Below, one piece after another: positions 1 to 11,836 of a stretch of DNA of 64,000 bases. The position numbers were made by a program, and so were the translations under genes. The DNA lies in contig NZ_JAVDUW010000001.1 in NCBI RefSeq assembly GCF_031456495.1, positions 992,001 to 1,056,000 of the forward strand. Reading direction: 5' to 3'. Within the stretch, counting starts at the first letter, position 1. The number at the start of each line of letters is the position of its first letter. The DNA comes from Pedococcus sp031456495 (GTDB lineage Bacteria > Actinomycetota > Actinomycetes > Actinomycetales > Dermatophilaceae). Below the pieces are notes generated by a model. The model ran no database searches, was not told the origin of the DNA, and saw nothing but the letters and a program-made list of their open reading frames with translations.

Positions 1-18
1 AGTTCCCTCTCTCGGTGC

Positions 19-3615
<3,597 letters not shown>

Positions 3616-3824
3616 GGGGATATCTCTCCTGGGGCAGCACGAACGCCCCACCGCAAGGAGCAGGTGGGGGTGCTCCCACTGTAACCGCGACCGCGGACAG
3701 GGCACCCGGGCACGGGCGGTCGTGCACCCGGCCCACGACCGCCTACAGCATCGGCATGGGGTGCCGGCCAGCCGCCGCTCGTACCGTCGAAGGGCATGGG
3801 CAGACCGACCACCGGGGAGAGACC

Positions 3825-4442
3825 ATGACCGCACGGACCCGCCTGGCCCTGACGAGCGTCGTGGCCGTCGTGGCCCTCGGCACCGCCGCCTGCAGCGGCG
3901 GCTCCGGGTCCGGCTCGAACAGCCACGGGACGGCCGCCCCGGCGGGCAGCTCGAGCTCGGGCACCTCGGGGCCGACGCCGTCCCGGACGACGGTCAAGGA
4001 CACCCGCGCCGACGTCCCGCGGGTGAGCCCGGCGAAGCTGGCCGACGTGTCGTACGCCAAGGCCTCTGCGAGTCGCATGCAGCTGTTCAGCCCGGTGGCC
4101 AAGGCCTCGGGCGGCCTGGCGACCCAGCGGTCGGTCACGACCGTGCGGGTGGGCGGCAAGGATGCCGGAGTCGTGGCGGTCTACACGCTCAAGCCCGGCT
4201 CGTCGAAGAGCGCCACCTTCCAGGACCAGTACGTCGTGCAGCTGCTCAACGCCGTCTCCAAGTCGTCCTCCGAGCCGCGCTTCGTCAAGGTCGGGACGCA
4301 GGTCATGGCCCTGTCCACGGGCACGAGGTCCGTCGCGGGGTGGGTCAGCTCGAACCAGCTGGTCCTGGTGCTGCGGCAGGGCAACCAGCCCGACCTCGCA
4401 GCGCTGGCCGCGGCGGTCCGGGCGACACCGCTCAAGGGCTGA
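3825..4442 (+). CDS. Small secreted lipoprotein of unknown function
   Basis: A 205-aa protein I do not recognise. It begins with a short basic segment, a hydrophobic stretch, and the lipobox-like LGTAAC with Cys23 as the probable lipidated residue. A Gly/Ser/Thr-rich linker to about residue 60 follows, then a compact domain of about 140 residues with alternating hydrophobic residues and no Cys. The ATG at 3825 is preceded by GGGGAGAGACC and gives a proper signal peptide; an upstream in-frame start would spoil it. The last codons and the stop lie inside a direct repeat that continues downstream. It sits between mfd and a PAP2 phosphatase on the plus strand. An extracytoplasmic, membrane-anchored location is inferred from the signal only. 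Confidence 0.75.
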   Translation: MTARTRLALTSVVAVVALGTAACSGGSGSGSNSHGTAAPAGSSSSGTSGPTPSRTTVKDTRADVPRVSPAKLADVSYAKASASRMQLFSPVAKASGGLATQRSVTTVRVGGKDAGVVAVYTLKPGSSKSATFQDQYVVQLLNAVSKSSSEPRFVKVGTQVMALSTGTRSVAGWVSSNQLVLVLRQGNQPDLAALAAAVRATPLKG

Positions 4443-4543
4443 CCGCCTGCCGCAGCGCCGGCGGCGGCGGTCCGGGCGACACCGCCCACAGGCTGACCGC
4501 TGCCGCAGCACTCCGCAGGGCAGCGGTGCCGGGCGACACCACT
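4412..4543 (+). repeat. Tandem direct repeat, 54-bp period, across the lipoprotein stop codon
   Basis: The segment at 4412-4456 (last ten or so codons, stop and downstream bases) recurs almost unchanged at 4466-4509. A third, decayed partial copy is at 4519-4543 (sharing GCCGGGCGACACCAC). Each full copy carries the string GGCGGTCCGGGCGACACCGC. This looks like recent unequal duplication of the 3' end of the lipoprotein gene. I see no coding role for the second and third copies. Confidence 0.8.
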
Positions 4544-4736
4544 GGAGTGCGGCGGTCGTCCGTCATGGCGTGGTCCGTGCCGGTGCGTACGCATTCCGGC
4601 CGATGTCCCCACCCCTCCCCCCGGGTAGCGTCGGCCGTCAGTCGCACGTCCCCATGTGCAGGGCATGGGGGTCCGGCAGCTCGCGCACGACGGAGCCGCC
4701 GCGGCCCACCGTCGCCGTCCCCAGGGGGTCCCGTCC

Positions 4737-5471
4737 ATGCGCGTCGTCCTCGGCAGGCTGCCCGGCACCGCGTGGCTCGGGATCGGCTGCGCGGTCTGCT
4801 TCGTCGCCCTGGGCCTGTTCGTGGCCACCGGCGCCACGCACGCCCTGGACGTCGCGACGACCGCCCGCCTGCGCCCGGGCGACGCCTGGGGCGGCGCCCA
4901 GGTCGCCGCGAGCCCGTGGATGGCGCGCCTGTCGCCCCAGCACATGGTGCTCGTCCTGGCCACCGCCACGGCCACCGCGTGCGCGTGGCGCAGGACGTGG
5001 CGGCCGGCACTGTTCGCCGCGGTGCTCGCCACGAGCGCGGTCGTGCTGACGGCGGCGGTCAAGCTGGCCCTGCAGCGCCCCGACCCGCACGGCTGGGTCG
5101 CACCCACCGGTGGCGCCTTCCCGTCCGGGCACGTGGTGGCGGTGCTCGTGTGCTGCGCCGGCTCGGTGATGGTCCTGTCCCCGCGGGTGCGCTGGTGGCA
5201 CTGGGCGCCCGCCGTCCTGGCCGGAGCCCTGATGGCCCGGGCGCTCCTCGTCTCCGCCGCGCACTGGCCCAGCGACGTCGCCGGCGGCGTCCTGCTTGCC
5301 CTCGTGGTCCTCACAGGCGTCAGCCTGCTGCCGCTGCGCGGCGCGCCGCGACCGGGGCGCCGCAGCGCGGCGCCCGGTCAGCCGACGCGCTCGAGCCCGG
5401 CATCCACCTCGGATGCAGCTCCGTCGAGCAGGAAGCGCACCAGCCGCGGGGCGACGACCTCCGCGTCGTAG
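4737..5471 (+). CDS. PAP2-family membrane phosphatase
   Basis: A 244-aa integral membrane protein of the PAP2/phosphatidic acid phosphatase family, members of which dephosphorylate lipid phosphates such as undecaprenyl pyrophosphate. Visible are about five hydrophobic segments, motif 1 KLALQRPDP near residue 109 (KX6RP type, but with Asp where the second Arg is usual), motif 2 FPSGHV near 128-133 and motif 3 AHWPSDVAGG near 175. The spacing between the Arg and His of motif 3 is longer than usual. The ATG at 4737 follows CCAGGGGGTC; upstream codons in frame give no membrane segment. The C-terminal tail is Ser/Arg-rich, and its last 94 nt overlap the 3' end of the convergent glycosyltransferase gene. 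A role in recycling lipid carrier for the adjacent polysaccharide locus is plausible but inferred. Confidence 0.85.
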   Translation: MRVVLGRLPGTAWLGIGCAVCFVALGLFVATGATHALDVATTARLRPGDAWGGAQVAASPWMARLSPQHMVLVLATATATACAWRRTWRPALFAAVLATSAVVLTAAVKLALQRPDPHGWVAPTGGAFPSGHVVAVLVCCAGSVMVLSPRVRWWHWAPAVLAGALMARALLVSAAHWPSDVAGGVLLALVVLTGVSLLPLRGAPRPGRRSAAPGQPTRSSPASTSDAAPSSRKRTSRGATTSAS

Positions 5472-6736
5472 CGGTCAAGGAAGGCGGCCCGGGCCGCAGC
5501 GCCCGCCCGGGCGACCTCGGCGTCGTCCTCGAGCAGGTCGACCAGGACCCGCGCGGCCTCCTCCGCGTCGTCGAGCGGCCAGAACCGGCCCTCGTCGGGG
5601 TCCACGAAGAGCTCGCCGAGGGCGTTCTCGCGCACGGACACGACGGGCAGTCCAGCTGCCATCGCCTCCATGATGGCGAGCGAGGAGGACTCCGAGTACG
5701 AGGCATGCACGTAGGCCCGGTAGCCGGGTAGGCGCTGCTGCACGTCGGGCTGGAAACCCGGCAGCCGCAGCAGGTCCGAGACGCCCAGCTCGCGGGCGAG
5801 CGCGAGCAGGTTCCCCCGCTCGACCCCCTGCCCGAAGACGTCGAGGGTGTAGTCGTGGCCCAGCGCGCGAGCGGCGGCGAGGACGCGCAGGAGGTAGCGG
5901 TGGTTCTTGACCGCCTCGAGGTTGCCGACGCTCACCAGGTCGGCGGTGCGCCCCGCGGCGGCCGGCTCCACATCGCGCGCCGCGAGCGGTTCGGCGGCGC
6001 CCGGGTCCGCCGCAGCCGACTCGGGGCCCGGGTCGCTGTCGCCCGAGTCGGGGTCGCCCGAGTCGGCGGGGGTGACGTCCACGAAGTTGGGGATCACCGT
6101 GCCGGGCACCGTGTCGACCGCCGGCAGCCAGGCGCGGAGGACGTCGCGGGCCCACCGCGAGACGAACACGATCCCGTCCACCGCGGGCACGACCTCGCGC
6201 TCGGTCGCACGGATCCACCGGTAGACAGGCCCGCCCTTGTGGACCTGACCCTTGTCCGCCCACTCGTCGGCCTGGGAGATCCGGAAGTGGACGGCGAGGA
6301 CCACCCGCTGCTCCGGGCCGGTCCGAGCTGCGAGGGCGGCCCGCGCGGACACCGGGCACTGGGCGTAGACCACGCAGGGACCCGCCCCGGCGAGGCGCTG
6401 CCGCAGGGCGCTGCGCAGGACGACCTCGTGCGAGGTGCGGTACCACCACACGTTGCCCGGCCCCCAGACCCGCTCGAGGACCACCCTGGCGCCGAAGGCC
6501 GGGGCGAGGACGAGCCGGCGCCACCACGCGCCCGCCGACCTCGCGTCCCCCGTGCCCGACACCCACGAGTGCGGGGTCACGAGCTCCGCCGGCGTGCCGG
6601 TGCGGTCGAGGTAGCGGCGCAGCTGCCGGACGTGGGTGTGCACCCCGGTGATGCCGCGCTCGCGCGCCACCATCGCGACGACCAGCGGCAGCGGGCCCGC
6701 CGCCGCGGCGGCATCCCGTGGCTGCTGCAGCGTCAC
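5378..6736 (-). CDS. GT4-type glycosyltransferase
   Basis: A 452-aa cytosolic GT-B glycosyltransferase. The C-terminal half carries the glycosyltransferase 1 domain: VSVGNLEAVKNHRYLL, then SSSLAIMEAMAAGLPVV near residues 350-365, the EX7E-like donor-binding motif. The N-terminal part opens with a Rossmann half (LPLVVAMVARERGITGVHTH). The GTG at 6736 overlaps the stop of the upstream epimerase as GTGA, so translation is probably coupled. An Asp/Ser/Pro-rich insert lies near residues 225-260. Donor and acceptor cannot be read from sequence. It is the last gene of the minus-strand polysaccharide locus, and its 3' end overlaps the convergent PAP2 gene. Confidence 0.88.
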   Translation of the reverse strand: MTLQQPRDAAAAAGPLPLVVAMVARERGITGVHTHVRQLRRYLDRTGTPAELVTPHSWVSGTGDARSAGAWWRRLVLAPAFGARVVLERVWGPGNVWWYRTSHEVVLRSALRQRLAGAGPCVVYAQCPVSARAALAARTGPEQRVVLAVHFRISQADEWADKGQVHKGGPVYRWIRATEREVVPAVDGIVFVSRWARDVLRAWLPAVDTVPGTVIPNFVDVTPADSGDPDSGDSDPGPESAAADPGAAEPLAARDVEPAAAGRTADLVSVGNLEAVKNHRYLLRVLAAARALGHDYTLDVFGQGVERGNLLALARELGVSDLLRLPGFQPDVQQRLPGYRAYVHASYSESSSLAIMEAMAAGLPVVSVRENALGELFVDPDEGRFWPLDDAEEAARVLVDLLEDDAEVARAGAAARAAFLDRYDAEVVAPRLVRFLLDGAASEVDAGLERVG

Positions 6737-7845
6737 GTCGCCGCCCTGCGCACGACCCCGAGCTGGCGCATCTTCGCGTCGGCATCGGCGAGCACGTCGT
6801 CCAGGCCCGGCATCCCCTCGAGCCAGGCGGCATACTCCGCGACGGAGTCGGCGGGGATCCGCTTGGGCTCCCAGCCCAGGTCGCGCAGCGCGGAGATGTC
6901 CGAGTGGATGTGCCGGGTGTCGCCGAAGCGGTACTCCCCCGAGACCCGCGCCGGCAGCTCGGACCCGTAGTGCGCCCGGACGACGTCGGCGAACTCCGCT
7001 GTCGTGTATGCCGTGCCGCCGCCGACGTTGAACACCCGGCCGGCCGCGCGGTCGTCGGTGAGCGCGAGCTCGTTCGCGGCGACGACGTCGTGGATGTTGA
7101 CGTAGTCGCGGACCATGCCGCCGTCCTCGTACAGCGTCGGCGCCGAGCCGAGCAGGTAGTGCAGGCAGAAGATGCGGCAGGCACCCGAGTAGGCGTTGTA
7201 GATCGACTGCCGCGGGCCCTGGACGATGCTGTACCGCAGGGCGACGGTCGGGATGTCGTAGCGGCGGCCGAGGTTGACCGCCACCATCTCCTCGCCGTAC
7301 TTCGACATCCCGTAGGCGTTCTGCGGGTGCGAGAACGACTCCGGGGTGAGCAGCATCTCCAGAGGGCCGCCGCACTGCGGACACCGGTGGTCCCACTCCC
7401 CCCTGGCGAGAGCAGACTCCGGGCGCATGTCCGGGGCCTGCGGTCCGTCGACCGGACAGGAGTACAGGCCCTCCCCCATGGCCGACTGCGACGAGGCGAC
7501 GACGACCCTCTGCAGGTCGAGCCCCTCGGCCACCGCGACCTCGTAGATCAGTGCCGTGGAGACGACGTTGGTGGAGGTGAACCGCGAGAAGTCGGTGAGG
7601 TAGTCCTGGTAGGCGGCGAAGTGGTAGACCGCGTCGACGCGCCGCAGCAGGTTCGCGAGCAGGTCCTTGTCGCGCACGTCGCCCACCCACAGCTCCGCCC
7701 CGGGCGTCAGGTAGTTCGGCTTGCCGTCCCGGTGGACCGGCGCGGTGAGCGCGTCCAGCACGACGACCTCGTGCCCCAGCTCCACCAGGCGGTCGGCGGT
7801 GTGCGAGCCGATGAAGCCGGCGCCTCCGGTGACCAGGATCCTCAT
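6733..7845 (-). CDS. SDR-family NDP-sugar epimerase, dTDP-L-rhamnose 4-epimerase-like
   Basis: A 370-aa extended short-chain dehydrogenase. It shows the NAD-binding GGAGFIG at residues 7-13, VYHFAAYQDYL, and the catalytic YGMSK near residue 178. Between strands it carries a Cys-bearing insert (a CP pair near residue 130 and CPQCGGPLEM near 153) followed by LTPESFSHPQNAYG. I associate that insert with the dTDP-L-rhamnose 4-epimerase subgroup, which would make dTDP-6-deoxy-L-talose, but the substrate remains inferred. No rhamnose synthesis genes are in this window. The ATG at 7845 overlaps the upstream stop as ATGA. It lies between two GT4 genes, so it probably supplies one of them with a donor. 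Confidence 0.85.
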   Translation of the reverse strand: MRILVTGGAGFIGSHTADRLVELGHEVVVLDALTAPVHRDGKPNYLTPGAELWVGDVRDKDLLANLLRRVDAVYHFAAYQDYLTDFSRFTSTNVVSTALIYEVAVAEGLDLQRVVVASSQSAMGEGLYSCPVDGPQAPDMRPESALARGEWDHRCPQCGGPLEMLLTPESFSHPQNAYGMSKYGEEMVAVNLGRRYDIPTVALRYSIVQGPRQSIYNAYSGACRIFCLHYLLGSAPTLYEDGGMVRDYVNIHDVVAANELALTDDRAAGRVFNVGGGTAYTTAEFADVVRAHYGSELPARVSGEYRFGDTRHIHSDISALRDLGWEPKRIPADSVAEYAAWLEGMPGLDDVLADADAKMRQLGVVRRAAT

Positions 7846-8984
7846 CGTCCGCTCCTCATCGCGTGGACCTCGCGGTAGACCTCGAGGGTCGCCTTCGCCG
7901 TCTGCGCCCAGGTGAACTCGCCGGCGCGGGCCAGCCCGCGCGCCCGCAGGCCGTCTGCCGACCCCATCGCCTCGAGGATGGCGCGGCCGATCGTCTCGGG
8001 CGCCTCGGGATCGGCGAGCACCGCTGCGCCACCGGCCGTCTCGGGCATCGCGCTGCGGTCCGACGTCACCACCGGGCACCCGCAGGCCATCGCCTCGAGG
8101 ATGGTCAGCCCGAACGTCTCGTTGTGCGACGGGTACACGAACACGTCCGCGGCCCGGTAGAAGTCGACCGTCTCCTCGAGCGCCACGCCCCCGACCCACA
8201 CCACGTCCTCGGCGATGCCCAGCTCCTCGGCGAGGGCGTGCAGCTGCGCGACGTATGCCGTGTCGCGGCCGGGTCCCACGACGACCAGCTTGTGGCCGTC
8301 GAGGTCGCCCTTGACGAGGGCGAAGGCACGCAGCAGCCCCTCGCAGTTCTTGTAGGGCCACAGCGAGGACACGAAGAGCACGAACGGCCCGTCCACGGCA
8401 TACCTCTCGGCGAGGCGCCGTCGCGCCTGCTCGGGGTCACCGGGCCGGAACACCTCGTGGTCCACGGCCTCGGGGATGAGCCGCAGCTTGGCCGGGTCGA
8501 CGTCGAGGTGCTTCTCCACCTCGGCCCGCAGGCTCTCGGAGTTGATGATGATCGCGTCGGCCACGCTCGCGGTGCGCGGGTAGCCGATGCGCCGGTACAT
8601 CCGGGCCGCGGCGCCGATCGCCTCCGGTGCCGTGAACGCGTGCATCGTCTTGAAGTGCGCGACGAGACCGGGCGCCGGCTTGACCATCGGCGCGATCAGG
8701 GTGTTGAAGACGTCGATCCTCTTCAGGGGCAGGCGGATCGGTGCGTAGAGGTGCTCGCTGAGCGTGCGCAGGTTCCGCCGCTCGTTGGACCACGGGAAGG
8801 TGACGTAGTGCACCCCGCGGCCGTAGCCCTCGTGCATCGACCGGGTCCGCGGGCTGACCAGCAGGTGCAGCTCCTCGTCCTCGGTGAGGTTGGCGGCCAT
8901 CTCGGGGATGACGCGGGTCCAGAACCAGTGCGCTCCGGAGGGGTGGTCGGGGTCGTCGGTCAACAGGTTGATGGCGACACGCAT
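7842..8984 (-). CDS. GT4-type glycosyltransferase
   Basis: A 380-aa GT-B enzyme. The N-terminal acceptor half starts MRVAINLLTDDPDHPSGA. The donor half has FVLFVSSLWPYKNCEGLLRA, VWVGGVALEETVDFYRAADV and the EX7E motif NETFGLTILEAMACGCP near residues 290-305. It is cytosolic and peripheral, with no membrane segment. The ATG start lies 3 nt after the stop of the GmhB-GmhA fusion gene, and its own stop overlaps the next gene's ATG. Being next to the heptose gene it could be a heptosyltransferase acting on GDP-heptose, but that is a guess from position. Confidence 0.88.
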   Translation of the reverse strand: MRVAINLLTDDPDHPSGAHWFWTRVIPEMAANLTEDEELHLLVSPRTRSMHEGYGRGVHYVTFPWSNERRNLRTLSEHLYAPIRLPLKRIDVFNTLIAPMVKPAPGLVAHFKTMHAFTAPEAIGAAARMYRRIGYPRTASVADAIIINSESLRAEVEKHLDVDPAKLRLIPEAVDHEVFRPGDPEQARRRLAERYAVDGPFVLFVSSLWPYKNCEGLLRAFALVKGDLDGHKLVVVGPGRDTAYVAQLHALAEELGIAEDVVWVGGVALEETVDFYRAADVFVYPSHNETFGLTILEAMACGCPVVTSDRSAMPETAGGAAVLADPEAPETIGRAILEAMGSADGLRARGLARAGEFTWAQTAKATLEVYREVHAMRSGR

Positions 8985-8987
8985 CGC

Positions 8988-10184
8988 TCAGAACACCGCG
9001 CTCTCGACCGCCGCGGGCTCCATGTGCGACTGCCGGACGTACTGCGCCAGCAGGTGCATGCAGGCCTGGTGGCTGTCCTCGATGACGCCGTAGTTGAGCG
9101 AGTCGACGTGGATCGACACCGTGGCCAGCTCGCGCGACGGGCCGCCGCTGAAGCCGGTGAGCGCGATGGTCTCCACGCCGTTGGCGGCGCACCACTCCAG
9201 CGCCCGGACGATGTTCGGCGAGCGGCCCGAGGAGCTGACGGCCACGACGACGTCGCCGGCACGCGCCTGCGACTGCAGCTGGTACTCGAACACGCTGTCG
9301 TAGCCGATGTCGTTGGCGATCGCGCTGAGGATCTCGACGTTGGTGCTCAGGCTCTGCACGCGGGTGAGCAGGTCGGTGCCGATGCGCACACCCTTCACGT
9401 GGTCGCACTGGAAGTGGTTGGCGATCGAGGCCGAGCCGCCGTTGCCGATGGAGAAGACGGTCGCGCCCCGCGTGTATGCCGCGTCGAGGATCCGCGCGGC
9501 CGCCTCGAACCGGCCCTCCTCGACCGTGGCCAGCGCGCGGGTCAGCTCGCCGGCGTAGTCGCCGGCGAACCAGGAGGCGTCGCCGTAGGCGTGGTCGGGG
9601 AACGCGCTCGCCGCGGCCGGTGCCACCGGCGTCGCCAGCTCGGCGAGGATCAGCTCGACGGCGTCGGCGAGGCTCGCCACGCCCGTGACGCCGGGCTCCG
9701 CCGGCTCACCGCTGCCGACGAGGAGCGGGGAGGCGCCGACGGCTCGCGCCAGGCCGACGTCGCAGGCGCTGTCGCCCACGACCCACGAGCGGGCGAGGTC
9801 CAGCTCGAGCGCACCGGCGGCGGCGATCGCCATGCCGGGCCCCGGCTTCCGGTCGGCGCTGGCCCGGGCGAACGGCGCCACCGTGCCGTCCGGGTGGTAG
9901 GGACAGGAGAACCACGCGTCGACGTGCGCGCCACCACGGGCCATCTCCGCAGCCATGTGCTTGTGCACCAGCTCGACGTCCTCGAGCTCGTAGTACCCGC
10001 GGGCGACCCCCGCCTGGTTGGTCACGACGGCGACGGGGACACCGGCCGCGTTGAGGCGGGCGATGGCCTCGATCGCGCCGTCGAGGAACACCACGTCGTT
10101 GACCGACCCGACGTAGCCGCTGTCGACGATGATCGTCCCGTCCCGGTCGAGCAGCACGCCCCGGCCGCCTTGTGCACCAACCAT
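8988..10184 (-). CDS. Fused D,D-heptose bisphosphate phosphatase (HAD) and sedoheptulose-7-phosphate isomerase (SIS)
   Basis: A 398-aa bifunctional protein. Residues 1 to about 170 are a HAD subfamily IIIA phosphatase of GmhB type, with DRDGT at residues 13-17, VTNQAGVARGYY, DRKPGPGM and VVGDSACDVGLA. Residues about 205-398 are a SIS phosphoheptose isomerase of GmhA type, with FSIGNGGSASIANHFQCDHVKG, VSSSGRSPNI and SHQACMHLLAQ. Together they would perform the isomerase and phosphatase steps of heptose synthesis around the kinase at 27997-28986. The Cys-x-Cys half of the GmhB zinc site is absent: CPYH is present but the usual CXCRKP reads ASADRKP. The ATG at 10184 follows GGGAGA. It heads the last transcription unit of the locus, after a 356-nt gap. 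Confidence 0.9.
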   Translation of the reverse strand: MVGAQGGRGVLLDRDGTIIVDSGYVGSVNDVVFLDGAIEAIARLNAAGVPVAVVTNQAGVARGYYELEDVELVHKHMAAEMARGGAHVDAWFSCPYHPDGTVAPFARASADRKPGPGMAIAAAGALELDLARSWVVGDSACDVGLARAVGASPLLVGSGEPAEPGVTGVASLADAVELILAELATPVAPAAASAFPDHAYGDASWFAGDYAGELTRALATVEEGRFEAAARILDAAYTRGATVFSIGNGGSASIANHFQCDHVKGVRIGTDLLTRVQSLSTNVEILSAIANDIGYDSVFEYQLQSQARAGDVVVAVSSSGRSPNIVRALEWCAANGVETIALTGFSGGPSRELATVSIHVDSLNYGVIEDSHQACMHLLAQYVRQSHMEPAAVESAVF

Positions 10185-10401
10185 GTCCGTCTCCCGTGCG
10201 CCGTCGTCAACCGGTCGCCCCCGCGACCGCAGCCACCGGCACGGCTCGACCACCTCGGTCGACTCGCGCCGCGTCCCGGCGTCCCCGCTCCGCGACCCGT
10301 GCGGAGTCGGTCGCGGACGTCGGTGCGCCATGGCTGATGAGCACTCGAGAATCGTCGTCCCGCGGCCGGGTGTGCGGCACGGTCCCCGGTACTACGAGGC
10401 C

Positions 10402-10419
10402 CTACTGCACGTGCAGTAG
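10402..10419. promoter_or_regulatory. 18-bp perfect palindrome in the gap upstream of the heptose gene
   Basis: CTACTGCACGTGCAGTAG reads identically on both strands. It lies about 220 nt upstream of the GmhB-GmhA start and about 120 nt downstream of the wzy-like stop. With no loop it suits a dimeric repressor better than a terminator, but no regulator for it is known to me. The rest of the 356-nt gap (10185-10540) holds no gene that I can support. Confidence 0.55.
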
Positions 10420-10469
10420 CCCGGGCGGCTCCGGGGCGCCGCCCGAACCACGACCGGAGCCGCGGGCGC

Positions 10470-10518
10470 GGCGCACGGCATACCGCGACACACGGCGCGC
10501 GGCGCACGGCATACCGCG
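10470..10518. repeat. Pair of 18-bp direct repeats
   Basis: GGCGCACGGCATACCGCG occurs at 10470-10487 and again at 10501-10518, 31 bp apart, in the same non-coding gap as the palindrome. Each copy contains GGCATAC, a heptamer that is over-represented throughout the window. Confidence 0.7.
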
Positions 10519-10540
10519 GCACTCCCCGGCTGCCGAGGCC

Positions 10541-11836
10541 TCAGGCGCGCACTGGCCGCTGGGCGTGCGGCGACGGCGCCGACCGTCTCGACCGGACGAA
10601 GCGGGCGCGCAGCGCATCGGGCTGTGGCGCGAGGAGGGAGGCGGCGACGAACAGGTCCAGCAGGTACGGCGACGCGTCCCCCGGTCCGACCTCGGTGAAG
10701 GAGGAGGTGATGCAGTACACCGTGAGGAACAGGGCGGTCGCCCGCCGCAGGCCCCGCACGTGCGTCGCCGCCATCAGCAGCAGGAGCAGCAGGAACGCCA
10801 CCTGCATGACGATCCCGAACCAGCCGAGGTCGATGTAGGTCGCGACCCAGTTGCTGTCGACGGGCAGGCCGTTGAAGGACTTGTTGGACAGGCCGTTGCC
10901 GAACAGCTGGTTGACGAGGGGCCGCTGGCCCTCGGTCGCCGCGCTCCACACCTTCGTCCTGCCGGTCAGCTCGGCGGCGTCCTGGGCGCTCTGGCCCCGC
11001 GCCAGCCACTTGACGATCTGGGGGGCGAACACCGTGCCTCCGACGATCGCCGTGACGATGGTCCAGACCGAGGTGCGCCGCACCCGCGCGTGCCCGAGGA
11101 ACAGGCTGGCCGAGCCCACGGCGAGGCCAACGACGCAGCCGAGCAGCGCCGTCCGCGTGTGGGTGCCGAGCAGCACGCCGACGCTGACGACGATGGCCAG
11201 GGCGGCATGGCGGCCCCCGATGACACGGCACATCCACAGCAGGGCGGTGGTGCCGAGGAGCACCGCGGCGTAGTGCGCCACTTGCGGCGCCGGCATGGGC
11301 CAGATGGTCCCGGACAGCCGGCCCTGGTCGCCCATCGCGGTGCCCGGCGAGATCACCAGGCCCAGGACGACCGACCCGACCGCCGCCCACAGGCACAGCC
11401 GGTGCACGCGGAGCAGCAGGAGCTCGCGACGGCCCCACCACGGGGTCAGCAGCCACAGGGCGAGCACGAAGCCGCAGAGCCGGATCGCCCGGTACGTCGA
11501 GCCCACGATGAACTCGCTGTGGATGCTGACGATGAGCGCGACGACCGCCATCGTCGACACGAGCACCAGGAACAGGTTCGGGCGGATGACGATGCGCGGG
11601 TTGACGAGCAGCGCGAGGACGATGGCGAGGAGCAGCGAGCCCTGGGCGATGGCCTGGTTCATCGCGTGCGGGATCGGGATGACCGACGCGGCGCCGAAGG
11701 GCGGGAGCACGTTGAGGAGCAAGGCGCCCCAGGCCAGGATCAGGAGCCTCGGGACCTCGCTCGCCCTCGCGCGCAGCGAGACGGTGGCTGCCCGCTCACC
11801 GGCCGGCAGCAGCCTGGCGCGCGCGGCGAGGCTCAC
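10541..11836 (-). CDS. Wzy-like polysaccharide polymerase / O-antigen ligase family protein
   Basis: A 431-aa polytopic membrane protein with about ten hydrophobic segments. Its organisation suits Wzy/WaaL (O-antigen ligase) proteins: a large loop near residues 265-325 carries GRTKVWSAATEGQRPLVNQ and FGNGLSNKSF, the GRxxxW...G.G pattern of the periplasmic loop. The GTG at 11836 overlaps the upstream Wzz-like stop as GTGA. Such proteins join undecaprenyl-linked repeat units on the outer face of the membrane. Being next to two chain-length proteins supports polymerase over ligase. Sequence identity in this family is always low, so the call rests on topology and context. Confidence 0.8.
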   Translation of the reverse strand: MSLAARARLLPAGERAATVSLRARASEVPRLLILAWGALLLNVLPPFGAASVIPIPHAMNQAIAQGSLLLAIVLALLVNPRIVIRPNLFLVLVSTMAVVALIVSIHSEFIVGSTYRAIRLCGFVLALWLLTPWWGRRELLLLRVHRLCLWAAVGSVVLGLVISPGTAMGDQGRLSGTIWPMPAPQVAHYAAVLLGTTALLWMCRVIGGRHAALAIVVSVGVLLGTHTRTALLGCVVGLAVGSASLFLGHARVRRTSVWTIVTAIVGGTVFAPQIVKWLARGQSAQDAAELTGRTKVWSAATEGQRPLVNQLFGNGLSNKSFNGLPVDSNWVATYIDLGWFGIVMQVAFLLLLLLMAATHVRGLRRATALFLTVYCITSSFTEVGPGDASPYLLDLFVAASLLAPQPDALRARFVRSRRSAPSPHAQRPVRA

